From the NCBI GenBank assembly GCA_033722415.1, contig JAWVZC010000255.1, positions 1 through 6,428 on the forward strand: a stretch of DNA of 6,428 nt, written 5' to 3'. The notes beneath the pieces were generated by a model. It was not told the DNA's origin. It did no database searches and was given only the letters and a program-made list of their open reading frames with translations. Shown here piece by piece: positions 1-4,990 of the stretch. This DNA comes from JAMQKA01 sp033722415. Lineage in GTDB: Bacteria > Bacteroidota > Rhodothermia > Balneolales > Balneolaceae. The translations under genes were made by a program, and so were the position numbers. Each line of letters opens with the position of its first letter. The first letter of the stretch is position 1.

Positions 1-246
1 GAGGTTGAACACTTTGACCGGATATTTATACAGTATGCCGCCGGGAATAACAGAAAAGCTCTCCTCAGCCTGATGAAAGAGCAGTGCGATCCATACCGCA
101 TCTGCGGGTTCCCACCGCTGTATACGTTCCTTCAGTCGGCCTCCGCCCTGCAGGGTGAGCAGATCACCTACGACCTGTGGGATGAAACCGAGCGCGAGAG
201 TGCCGTTACCTTCGGTTCGATCCTCTACCGGCAATCCCACCCGTAA
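1..246 (+). CDS. 3' end of an unrecognised protein (81 residues visible)
   Basis: An open frame runs from the first base of the window to a TAA stop at 244-246; the start lies outside the window. The 81 visible residues have normal globular composition, with a mix of hydrophobic, charged and aromatic residues and two cysteines in the segment around residues 29-35 (CDPYRIC). No signal peptide, membrane helix or familiar motif is visible. I do not recognise the family and assign no function. It is convergent with gldC, whose stop lies 57 bases downstream, with an inverted repeat between the two. The coding call rests on the sensible composition, the absence of stops in this frame and the close convergent arrangement. 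With only the C-terminus visible, nothing can be said about domain order. Confidence 0.7.
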   Translation, partial: EVEHFDRIFIQYAAGNNRKALLSLMKEQCDPYRICGFPPLYTFLQSASALQGEQITYDLWDETERESAVTFGSILYRQSHP

Positions 247-298
247 TGCGGGTATTTATACCCTGTACAGATGAGCGGCGCGCCCGGCTTTACCCGCA
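247..298. terminator. Inverted repeats between convergent genes; weak bidirectional terminator candidate
   Basis: The gap between the convergent gene ends holds a perfect 8-bp inverted repeat: TGCGGGTA at 247-254 and TACCCGCA at 291-298. A smaller nested palindrome, GGGTAT/ATACCC (250-255 and 258-263), shares the left arm. Neither hairpin is followed by a real T-run on either strand, so this is at best a weak terminator. The position between two facing genes is the main argument. Confidence 0.3.
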
Positions 299-303
299 AA
301 CTG

Positions 304-639
304 CTATTCCAGGATATCCATCTTGTTGGCAAAATAGGCACAGAAATCGCGCATATCCTCCGCCATCTCCTCCTCCCGGGTCGACTGCGTAAGTGTATCG
401 GCCATGGTGACCAGGGTCTGATGGAAAAAGATCTTCATTTCGTCAATCGTCATTTCACGCGTCCAGAGGTCCAGTTTCAGCGTGTCTTTCTCCTGCGGTT
501 CCCACATTGAGAGGAACATCGCCCGGCAGGTCGCCTCCTCCGAGCCTCCCATATCGCTGGCGTCCCAGACGATACGTTCAGGGATGTCATTTTCATCCAG
601 CTCTACGGTAATATTGATATCTTTCTTTTTCACAGCCAT
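304..639 (-). CDS. gldC: Gliding motility-associated protein GldC
   Basis: This 111-residue protein matches GldC in length and pattern. It has an N-terminal strand rich in I/V alternation (residues 8-14, INITVEL) followed by a DEN..PE turn. A central segment ends in FLSMW (42-46), then DLWT (57-60), and the hallmark DEMKIFFHQTL segment follows at 66-76. The C-terminal helix contains DFCAYFA. In Flavobacterium, GldC is a small protein associated with the gliding apparatus; homologues are widespread across Bacteroidota and relatives, including non-gliders, so the gene alone does not prove gliding. It has no signal peptide, consistent with a cytoplasmic protein. The ATG at 637-639 (minus strand) sits directly before the expected first strand. 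No Shine-Dalgarno sequence is visible upstream, which is usual in this phylum. It is transcribed away from the lipoprotein gene at 799 and towards the partial gene at 1-246. Confidence 0.93.
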   Translation of the reverse strand: MAVKKKDINITVELDENDIPERIVWDASDMGGSEEATCRAMFLSMWEPQEKDTLKLDLWTREMTIDEMKIFFHQTLVTMADTLTQSTREEEMAEDMRDFCAYFANKMDILE

Positions 640-721
640 GGGTGGTAATCAGGTTACTTTTAACTATTTGCTTCCGGTAGTGGTTTACGGGCCGGGTCGG
701 TTGCGCCCGGCCGCTGAAAAT

Positions 722-738
722 TGTAAATGATCTTTACA
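722..738. promoter_or_regulatory. Inverted repeat TGTAAA-N5-TTTACA, possible operator
   Basis: A perfect 6-bp inverted repeat (TGTAAA at 722-727, TTTACA at 733-738, 5-base spacer) lies in the AT-rich gap between the divergent gldC and lipoprotein genes. Its right arm overlaps the poorly matching -33 region proposed for the lipoprotein promoter, which would suit a repressor site. It could also be chance in an AT-rich stretch. Confidence 0.25.
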
Positions 739-762
739 TCAAAAGAAATACGCATATATTTA
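733..762 (+). promoter_or_regulatory. Possible promoter of the lipoprotein gene
   Basis: TATATTTA at 755-762 matches the Bacteroidota -7 consensus TAnnTTTG except for the last base. A TTTA-type -33 element at 733-736 is near the expected spacing. Transcription would start near 769-770, about 30 bases before the ATG at 799. The -33 match is poor, so this is only a candidate. The local AT-richness compared with the flanking genes supports a promoter somewhere in 720-770. Confidence 0.3.
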
Positions 763-798
763 TAACTCATAAAACAACAACACAAGGCGGGGAAATAT

Positions 799-1800
799 AT
801 GGAAAAAGCGACTCTTTTCAGGGATTTTGATGCTATTACCTGTGTGGTGCTTCTACTGTCGTGCACCATGCTGTGGGGATGCACGCCCGGCACCGAGCTG
901 CTCAACAGGGTGCCGGTACACTCGGTTAACTTCAAGGTGGTAGACCAGGAAGGGAATGCCATACCCGGGGCCACGGTGGAATCGAGCAACAGCAAGGCAA
1001 CATCGACGGACGAGTCGGGCCTGGCAACCCTGCGGTTTGGCACGGTCGGCATACACAGTGTCACCATTTCGGCTCCCGATCACCTGCCGACTACGATGAC
1101 CGTCACCCTCCCGGCCGACAACAAGGAGGTGAAAACGGCACGGCTGGCGAAACAGATTGATTATTCGGGTATGGCCTCCTCCGCGGGATTTGCCGGGATG
1201 TCGGGTGCCCAGCTCTACCCGATGATGTTTACCTACCTGTTCAACAGCTTCGGCTACAACATGGAGCTGACCGACTACCGAGCGGGCGAATGGACCACCT
1301 GGCGCATCAACACCACCGACGACGGAGATGATGCGATGGTGATCAAAAAGGCATTTCTCAGGGAAAATGCCGATGGACTACAGTGGTGGCAGATCCAGAT
1401 GTTCGAAGAGGACAACGAGACAGCCACCTATACGGCAGAGGTGCTGTTCGACACCAACCGGTCGTCGATCCGCCGTTACCGGGAACAGATCGGGGAGAAC
1501 GAACCCCAGGAAAAACCGGTGACCGAAAACTGGTACTCACAGCCCAACCGGCTGACCGAAGAGTCGATCGAAGGCGCCATTGAAGAAGAAAATATTACGG
1601 TGGAGGTACCGAAGGGATCATTTACCGCCGACCTGGTCAACTTCGGCGTCTCACCGGGAGTCCACCTGAAAATCTGGCGGGTGACGGATGTTCCCGGCGG
1701 CACCGTCCAGTACGCCACCGAGCAGGACGGAGAAACGGTATATCGCAGCCAGCTCGTCGATTACGGCAGCGACGCGGAGAGCCTCCTGGATTCCTACTAG
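799..1800 (+). CDS. Lipoprotein with a carboxypeptidase-regulatory-like domain and an unknown C-terminal domain
   Basis: The 333-residue product has a hydrophobic N-terminal segment (13-26) ending in a lipobox-like LWGC at 25-28. Cys28 would be the lipidated residue, with Trp at -2 unusual. Residues about 41-118 look like a single carboxypeptidase-regulatory-like (beta-sandwich) domain: FKVVDQEGNAIPGATV, a TDESGLATL turn, then a strand-rich segment ending in VKTARLAKQ. A Gly/Ser/Met-rich linker follows (123-137). The remaining ~195 residues are acidic and strand-rich, with several Trp residues (WTTWRI, LQWWQIQMF), and I do not recognise them. The protein is probably anchored in the outer or inner membrane, facing the periplasm or the surface. 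The start is supported by a GGCGGGGA-like stretch just upstream and by the signal sequence beginning at once. No co-directional gene follows closely. No substrate or enzymatic activity can be inferred. Confidence 0.85.
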   Translation: MEKATLFRDFDAITCVVLLLSCTMLWGCTPGTELLNRVPVHSVNFKVVDQEGNAIPGATVESSNSKATSTDESGLATLRFGTVGIHSVTISAPDHLPTTMTVTLPADNKEVKTARLAKQIDYSGMASSAGFAGMSGAQLYPMMFTYLFNSFGYNMELTDYRAGEWTTWRINTTDDGDDAMVIKKAFLRENADGLQWWQIQMFEEDNETATYTAEVLFDTNRSSIRRYREQIGENEPQEKPVTENWYSQPNRLTEESIEGAIEEENITVEVPKGSFTADLVNFGVSPGVHLKIWRVTDVPGGTVQYATEQDGETVYRSQLVDYGSDAESLLDSY

Positions 1801-1848
1801 CGCGTATTCCTTGTTCGAAAACAGGACCGTATGGGGTTACCGGATACC

Positions 1849-2093
1849 AAAAGGGGAGAGTAGCGGATTTGATCCCGGCCATCGCGGGATCAGCCAGCAC
1901 CGGCTGTCCCCTTTCTTCCACCCGTGAATACCAGGCCCTCAACACCACCCCGGCACCGCTCTCCTGCAGCGGTGCCCGGCCCGGTAGCCTGTATCTCGCA
2001 CGGCCACAAATGTGACGCTCCGCTTCCTCTCGAAGGATCACACCCACATTTTGGCCGTACGCCGGGCAGAAACTCCCGACCCGTTCGCGGGAG
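1849..2093 (+). ncRNA. Candidate structured RNA or palindrome cluster of unknown class
   Basis: Five helices can be drawn. (B) AAAGGGGA 1850-1857 with TCCCCTTT 1907-1914 encloses TGATCCCG 1870-1877 with CGGGATCA 1885-1892. (C) GGCACCGCT 1952-1960 pairs with AGCGGTGCC 1968-1976 across a 7-base loop. (D) ACGGCCA 2000-2006 pairs with TGGCCGT 2052-2058 and continues as AAATGTG 2008-2014 with CACATTT 2045-2051, giving 14 pairs with one bulged C at 2007. (E) CTCCCG 2073-2078 pairs with CGGGAG 2088-2093. (F) TGCCCGGC 1973-1980 pairs with GCCGGGCA 2061-2068; it would close the arm around D but excludes C. I find none of the signature sequences of tmRNA, RNase P RNA, 6S RNA or SRP RNA. All helices are nearly pure Watson-Crick, so the strand cannot be decided; plus is given only because both flanking genes are plus. 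A cluster of REP-like palindromes or terminator debris is the main alternative. Confidence 0.35.
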
Positions 2094-2173
2094 GAACCGA
2101 ACCGAATCAACCCGTCCCCGGCGTGCAACTCACGTGCCCCCCCTGCAGCCGGGAATTAAAACCCGCCATTCGG

Positions 2174-2204
2174 TTGAACTACAACCGCAACACGCCTATA
2201 CTTG
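2174..2204 (+). promoter_or_regulatory. Bacteroidota-type promoter of the yheT-ypdA operon
   Basis: TTG at 2174-2176, a 20-base spacer and TATACTTG at 2197-2204 form a -33/-7 pair differing from TAnnTTTG by one base. Transcription would begin around 2210. This is too late for translation from the upstream ATG at 2012 and just right for the TTG codon at 2231, so it supports the shorter start. Confidence 0.55.
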
Positions 2205-2230
2205 GAGTTCAACACAAACCGGACCGTTTT

Positions 2231-3247
2231 TTGACGACTGACCTGAACCATATCCCCGAATTCCGCCCCGCACCCTGGTGTTTCAACGGGCACGTGCACA
2301 CTATCGGGCGATCGCTGCTGACACGAGCGGGCGACCCGTACCACAAGCGGATCGAGATCGCCACGCCTGACGGCGATTTCCTGGACCTGGATATCATCAA
2401 GGCGCCCAGCCGACGGCCGGTGGTGGTACTGTTCCACGGGCTGGAGGGCTCCTCGAAACGATATTACATGACCGAGCTGGCAACAGCGCTTGCCGGGCAA
2501 CAGTACACCGTGATCGGGGTTAACTTTCGGGGGTGCAGCGGGCGGATGAACAGGAAGCCACGTTTTTACCACTCCGGGGAGACCGAAGACCTGGACACCG
2601 TGTTCCGCTGGGTGAGGGAGCGGTTTCCCAATTCACCGATTGGGGCGGCCGGCTTTTCACTCGGCGGCAACGCCTTGCTGAAATCGCTCGGGGAGCGGCA
2701 GGGCGATCACCCCCTCAAAGCAGCCGCCACGGTGTCGGTGCCGTACGACCTTGCCCTCGGTGCCCGGCATATTTCGGAGGGATTCAACCGGATCTACGAG
2801 TACAACTTCATCCGCACCATGAAACAGAAACTAAAAGAAAAGCGGCAGCAGTTCCCCGACCTGCCGGAATTCCGCGGGCAGACGCTCTACGCATTCGACG
2901 ACCAGGTAACCGCGCCGGTCCACGGCTTCCGCGACGCCGACCACTACTACGAGACCTGTTCGTCACAGCGTTTCCTGCAGCATATCCGCACCCCCACCCT
3001 GCTGGTGCACAGCCGGCAGGACCCGATCTGCCCTCCGGACATGATCCCGGTCGAAAAGATCGACGCCAATGCATCGTTATCCCGGCTCATCACCGGGCAG
3101 GGCGGACACGTCGGGTTCTGGAGCCGGCCGTCCGGATGGATTAACCGGACACTGGTGAACTTTTTCGCCAAAAAATTTGATGTGGAGGCTTCCGAGACAG
3201 AAGTAACAACCAACAAAAAGAACAAAAATATCCCACAACAATGGTAA
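2231..3247 (+). CDS. yheT: YheT-family alpha/beta hydrolase
   Basis: From the proposed TTG start the product is 338 residues, very close to E. coli YheT (about 340). Residues 11-25 carry the family's N-terminal motif (FRPAPWCFNGHVHTI), followed by PDGDFLDLD (46-54) and the oxyanion-region HGLEGS (69-74). NFRGCSG is at 98-104 and YHSGETED at 113-120. The nucleophile is Ser143 in GFSLGG; the acid is probably Asp264 (HSRQDP) and the base His293 (GGHVGF), so the triad is complete. The natural substrate of YheT is not established; the family is grouped with esterase-like hydrolases and is cytoplasmic, with no signal peptide here. An in-frame ATG at 2012 would add 73 residues of low-complexity, unconserved sequence and lies upstream of the promoter, so I reject it. 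The Lys/Asn-rich tail (about 317-338) runs into ypdA, overlapping its start codon. Confidence 0.9.
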   Translation: MTTDLNHIPEFRPAPWCFNGHVHTIGRSLLTRAGDPYHKRIEIATPDGDFLDLDIIKAPSRRPVVVLFHGLEGSSKRYYMTELATALAGQQYTVIGVNFRGCSGRMNRKPRFYHSGETEDLDTVFRWVRERFPNSPIGAAGFSLGGNALLKSLGERQGDHPLKAAATVSVPYDLALGARHISEGFNRIYEYNFIRTMKQKLKEKRQQFPDLPEFRGQTLYAFDDQVTAPVHGFRDADHYYETCSSQRFLQHIRTPTLLVHSRQDPICPPDMIPVEKIDANASLSRLITGQGGHVGFWSRPSGWINRTLVNFFAKKFDVEASETEVTTNKKNKNIPQQW

Positions 3248-4209
3248 TCATCGTAGGGGCGGGCCCGATCGGGCTGGCCACCGGCATTGCACTGAAACAG
3301 CGTAACATTCCCTTCAAGATCATCGAACGGGGATGCCTCGTGAATTCGATCTACAACTACCCCAAAAACATGACCTTCTTCTCCACCTCCGACCGGCTGG
3401 AGATCGGCGGAATCCCCTTTATCTCACACGGTCACAAGCCGACACGACGCGAGGCGATGGAGTACTACCGGCGCGCGGCCGAAAGCTACGAGCTGCCGGT
3501 GCACCTGTACGAGGAGGTGCAGAACATCGACGGCACCGACGGGCATTTCACCGTAACCACCGACAGGGACCAGTACCACGCCGCCAAGATCGTAGTAGCC
3601 ACCGGCTTTTACGACATCCCGCGGAAGATGGACGTACCCGGCGAAGAGCTGCCCAAGGTGAGCCACTACTACGACGAGGCGCACGCCTACGCCTGGCAGG
3701 ACCTGCTGATCGTGGGCGCCGGTAACTCCGCGGTGGACGCGGCATTGGAGACCTACCGCTCCGGGGCCAACGTCACGATGGCGATCCGCGGCGACGGCAT
3801 CAAAGAGACGGTCAAATACTGGGTGAAGCCCGATATCGAGAACCGGATCAAGAAGAACGAGATCACCGCCTACTTCAACACCGAGGTGGTGGAGTTCCGC
3901 GAAGACGAGGTGGTCCTGGATACCCCGGAGGGCACCATAACCGTACCCAACGACTTCGTGCTGGCGCTGACCGGCTATCAGCCCAACTTTGCACTGATGG
4001 AGAAGTTCGGCATCGCACTGACCGACGACGCCAAGCGGATGCCGGTCTACAACGACGACACCCTGGAGACCAACCGCGACGGCATGTACGTGGCCGGGGT
4101 GGTCTGCGGCGGCATGGACACCAGCAGCCTCTTTATCGAGAACACCCGCGTGCACGCCCGCCACATCGCCGACGATATCCAGCAGAAGCTGGCCGCCCGC
4201 GTGGAGTAA
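3241..4209 (+). CDS. ypdA: YpdA-family FAD/NAD(P) oxidoreductase (putative bacillithiol-disulfide reductase)
   Basis: The 322-residue product starts directly with the FAD-binding strand and GAGPIG (6-11). YNYPKNMTFFSTSDRLEIGG (38-57) follows and is typical of YpdA. The ATGFY motif is at 120-124, and a second Rossmann motif VGAGNSAVDAALE (158-170) serves NAD(P)H. A C-terminal AGVVCGG...FIEN segment (285-301) closes the FAD site. YpdA of Firmicutes reduces bacillithiol disulfide with NADPH as part of low-molecular-weight thiol homeostasis. As I recall, S. aureus YpdA uses a cysteine in GGGPCG; the same position here is Ile10. Cys32 and Cys289 are the other cysteines in conserved segments. The substrate is therefore less certain than the family. 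The ATG overlaps the last 7 bases of yheT, so translation is probably coupled; the A-rich sequence upstream fits initiation in this phylum. The protein is cytoplasmic. Confidence 0.9.
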   Translation: MVIIVGAGPIGLATGIALKQRNIPFKIIERGCLVNSIYNYPKNMTFFSTSDRLEIGGIPFISHGHKPTRREAMEYYRRAAESYELPVHLYEEVQNIDGTDGHFTVTTDRDQYHAAKIVVATGFYDIPRKMDVPGEELPKVSHYYDEAHAYAWQDLLIVGAGNSAVDAALETYRSGANVTMAIRGDGIKETVKYWVKPDIENRIKKNEITAYFNTEVVEFREDEVVLDTPEGTITVPNDFVLALTGYQPNFALMEKFGIALTDDAKRMPVYNDDTLETNRDGMYVAGVVCGGMDTSSLFIENTRVHARHIADDIQQKLAARVE

Positions 4210-4383
4210 CGCGTTCGCACTGTTTTTGGGAGGGCGCGGGGAACACAGGGGGGCACGGGTTCGGCGGATTATTGACGGGTTCTTAATTGAATCCGTGATT
4301 GCCCGTAGCATCTGCGTCATTCGTGTTCCGGCCACCACAGGCGGGAACTGTGATACCGGGGCGGGAACAGCGTAAAAAACATC
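4210..4383. other. Gap after ypdA without a gene; one imperfect hairpin
   Basis: No credible reading frame is present. ACGGGTTC at 4275-4282 pairs with GAATCCGT at 4289-4296 across a TTAATT loop, with one G-T wobble. CGGATT at 4265-4270 can pair alternatively with AATCCG at 4290-4295. There is no T-run, so its role in ending the yheT-ypdA transcript is uncertain. Confidence 0.4.
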
Positions 4384-4414
4384 TTGCCTGCAGCCCGCAG
4401 GCTGCTTATCTTTG
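4384..4414 (+). promoter_or_regulatory. Consensus Bacteroidota promoter for tRNA-Arg
   Basis: TTG at 4384-4386, exactly 20 bases, then TATCTTTG at 4407-4414 gives a full match to TTG-N19-21-TAnnTTTG. Transcription would start near 4420, giving a leader of about 87 bases before the tRNA. The spacer contains a perfect inverted repeat, GCAGCC-CGCA-GGCTGC (4390-4405), which ends directly before the -7 element. Confidence 0.7.
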
Positions 4415-4506
4415 CAAACTCTTTTGGAGAAGGGCCCAGCCCGGCAGAACGATCACGAAGGCGACAATAACCGGGCATACATTCGTTGAGATAATGGCTT
4501 TCACAT

Positions 4507-4580
4507 GCGCACGTAGCTCAACTGGATAGAGCACCGCACTACGGATGCGGAGGTTGGGGGTTCGAATCCTCCCGTGCGTA
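4507..4580 (+). tRNA. tRNA-Arg (anticodon ACG)
   Basis: All cloverleaf parts are present. The acceptor stem is GCGCACG 4507-4513 with CGTGCGT 4573-4579, seven pairs, the first being G1-U72 wobble. The D stem is GCTC 4516-4519 with GAGC 4529-4532. The anticodon stem is CCGCA 4534-4538 with TGCGG 4546-4550, around the loop CTACGGA. The anticodon ACG is at 4541-4543 and would be converted to ICG to read CGU, CGC and CGA. The T stem is GGGGG 4556-4560 with CCTCC 4568-4572, around TTCGAAT. The discriminator is A4580. CCA is not encoded and must be added enzymatically. The gene has its own promoter and terminator, so it is a single-gene unit. Confidence 0.97.
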
Positions 4581-4589
4581 CTTTTTTGG

Positions 4590-4626
4590 AATCCCTGCAA
4601 GTCGTTGGCTTGCAGGGATTTTTTTT
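4590..4626 (+). terminator. Intrinsic terminator of tRNA-Arg
   Basis: AATCCCTGCAAG (4590-4601) and CTTGCAGGGATT (4609-4620) form a perfect 12-bp stem with a 7-base loop. An uninterrupted run of eight T bases (4619-4626) overlaps the base of the stem. It begins ten bases after the tRNA. A run of six T bases before the stem makes a short A/T extension possible too. Confidence 0.95.
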
Positions 4627-4990
4627 GGAATGCAGTATAGGTGTAACTTCTCAGATACCTCATTCTTTAACACTATGTAATGTTATTTACCGAATGAAAT
4701 ACGAAGTTGTTAAAAGCAAAAAAGGCAACACTGCATCCTACGCTCCATCTCGTCGGTATAGTTCGATACCAGGCATTGTCGACCATATCCCAAATGTGAA
4801 ACCACTCCATGACATTAAAAAAGAATAGCAGTGATTGAATAGCTTATTACTACGGGCTCCGAGGCTTGGTAAATAATCGCCGGTGCCCGGCTAGATCCGT
4901 TATCAATGGAACAAACGTAGCGCATCTCCTTATAAGTTACCTGCTGCAATCAGCGATTTAACCATCATCCCAACCAAATGGACCCGAATT
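4627..4990. other. AT-richer gap downstream of the tRNA
   Basis: Apart from a doubtful 44-codon ORF (4694-4828), I see no gene. Small hairpins are present: GGTAT/ATACC (4755-4759 and 4766-4770) and GCCGG-TGC-CCGGC (4879-4891). The composition is visibly more AT-rich than the neighbouring genes. No copy of the tRNA 3' end is repeated here, so there is no direct sign of an integrated element. A promoter for the gene at 4991 must lie in this gap, but I cannot find a convincing one. Confidence 0.5.
4694..4828 (+). CDS. Doubtful 44-residue small protein or gene remnant
   Basis: An ATG at 4694 opens 44 codons to a TAG at 4826-4828. The product is basic and hydrophilic, with a Lys-rich N-terminus, a SYAPSRRYSSIPG stretch and a Lys-rich end (HDIKKE). 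The composition looks protein-like rather than random, but I recognise no family. There is no signal peptide or membrane helix and no clear promoter or ribosome site. The frame stays open upstream into the tRNA terminator, which is only chance. It could be a real small gene, the 5' scrap of a decayed one, or noise in AT-rich DNA. Confidence 0.25.
   Translation: MKYEVVKSKKGNTASYAPSRRYSSIPGIVDHIPNVKPLHDIKKE

Larger units (their letters stand above)
1801..2230 (+). other. 430-base gap without a convincing gene, rich in inverted repeats
   Basis: Reading frames run through this GC-rich stretch, but their translations are Pro/Arg/Gly-rich and resemble no family. What it does hold is a series of inverted repeats. 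A small CCtTGTT/AACAGG hairpin (1809-1825) follows the lipoprotein stop, then come the stems described under the ncRNA candidate at 1849-2093, and finally a promoter at 2174-2204. The first ~120 bases may also serve as the lipoprotein terminator region, although no hairpin here is followed by a clean T-run. Confidence 0.6.

Noticed and set aside
1637..2128. Minus-strand open frame of 163 codons across the lipoprotein end and the gap
   Set aside because: The translation is Arg/Gly/Pro-rich with no domain pattern, it overlaps a real gene antisense, and it has no promoter. Absence of stops is expected in GC-rich DNA.
2012..2230. N-terminal extension of yheT from the ATG at 2012
   Set aside because: The 73 extra residues are low-complexity and unlike the family, and the ATG lies inside a predicted stem and upstream of the operon promoter.
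3424..4338. Long open frame of about 304 codons on the minus strand
   Set aside because: It lies almost wholly opposite ypdA, whose motifs are unmistakable. Its Val/Gly/His-rich translation is the typical antisense shadow of a GC-rich gene.
4590..4626. Inverted repeat after the tRNA as an attachment site
   Set aside because: It is a perfect stem with a T-run directly behind the tRNA and needs no other explanation than a terminator. No second copy or integrase is present.
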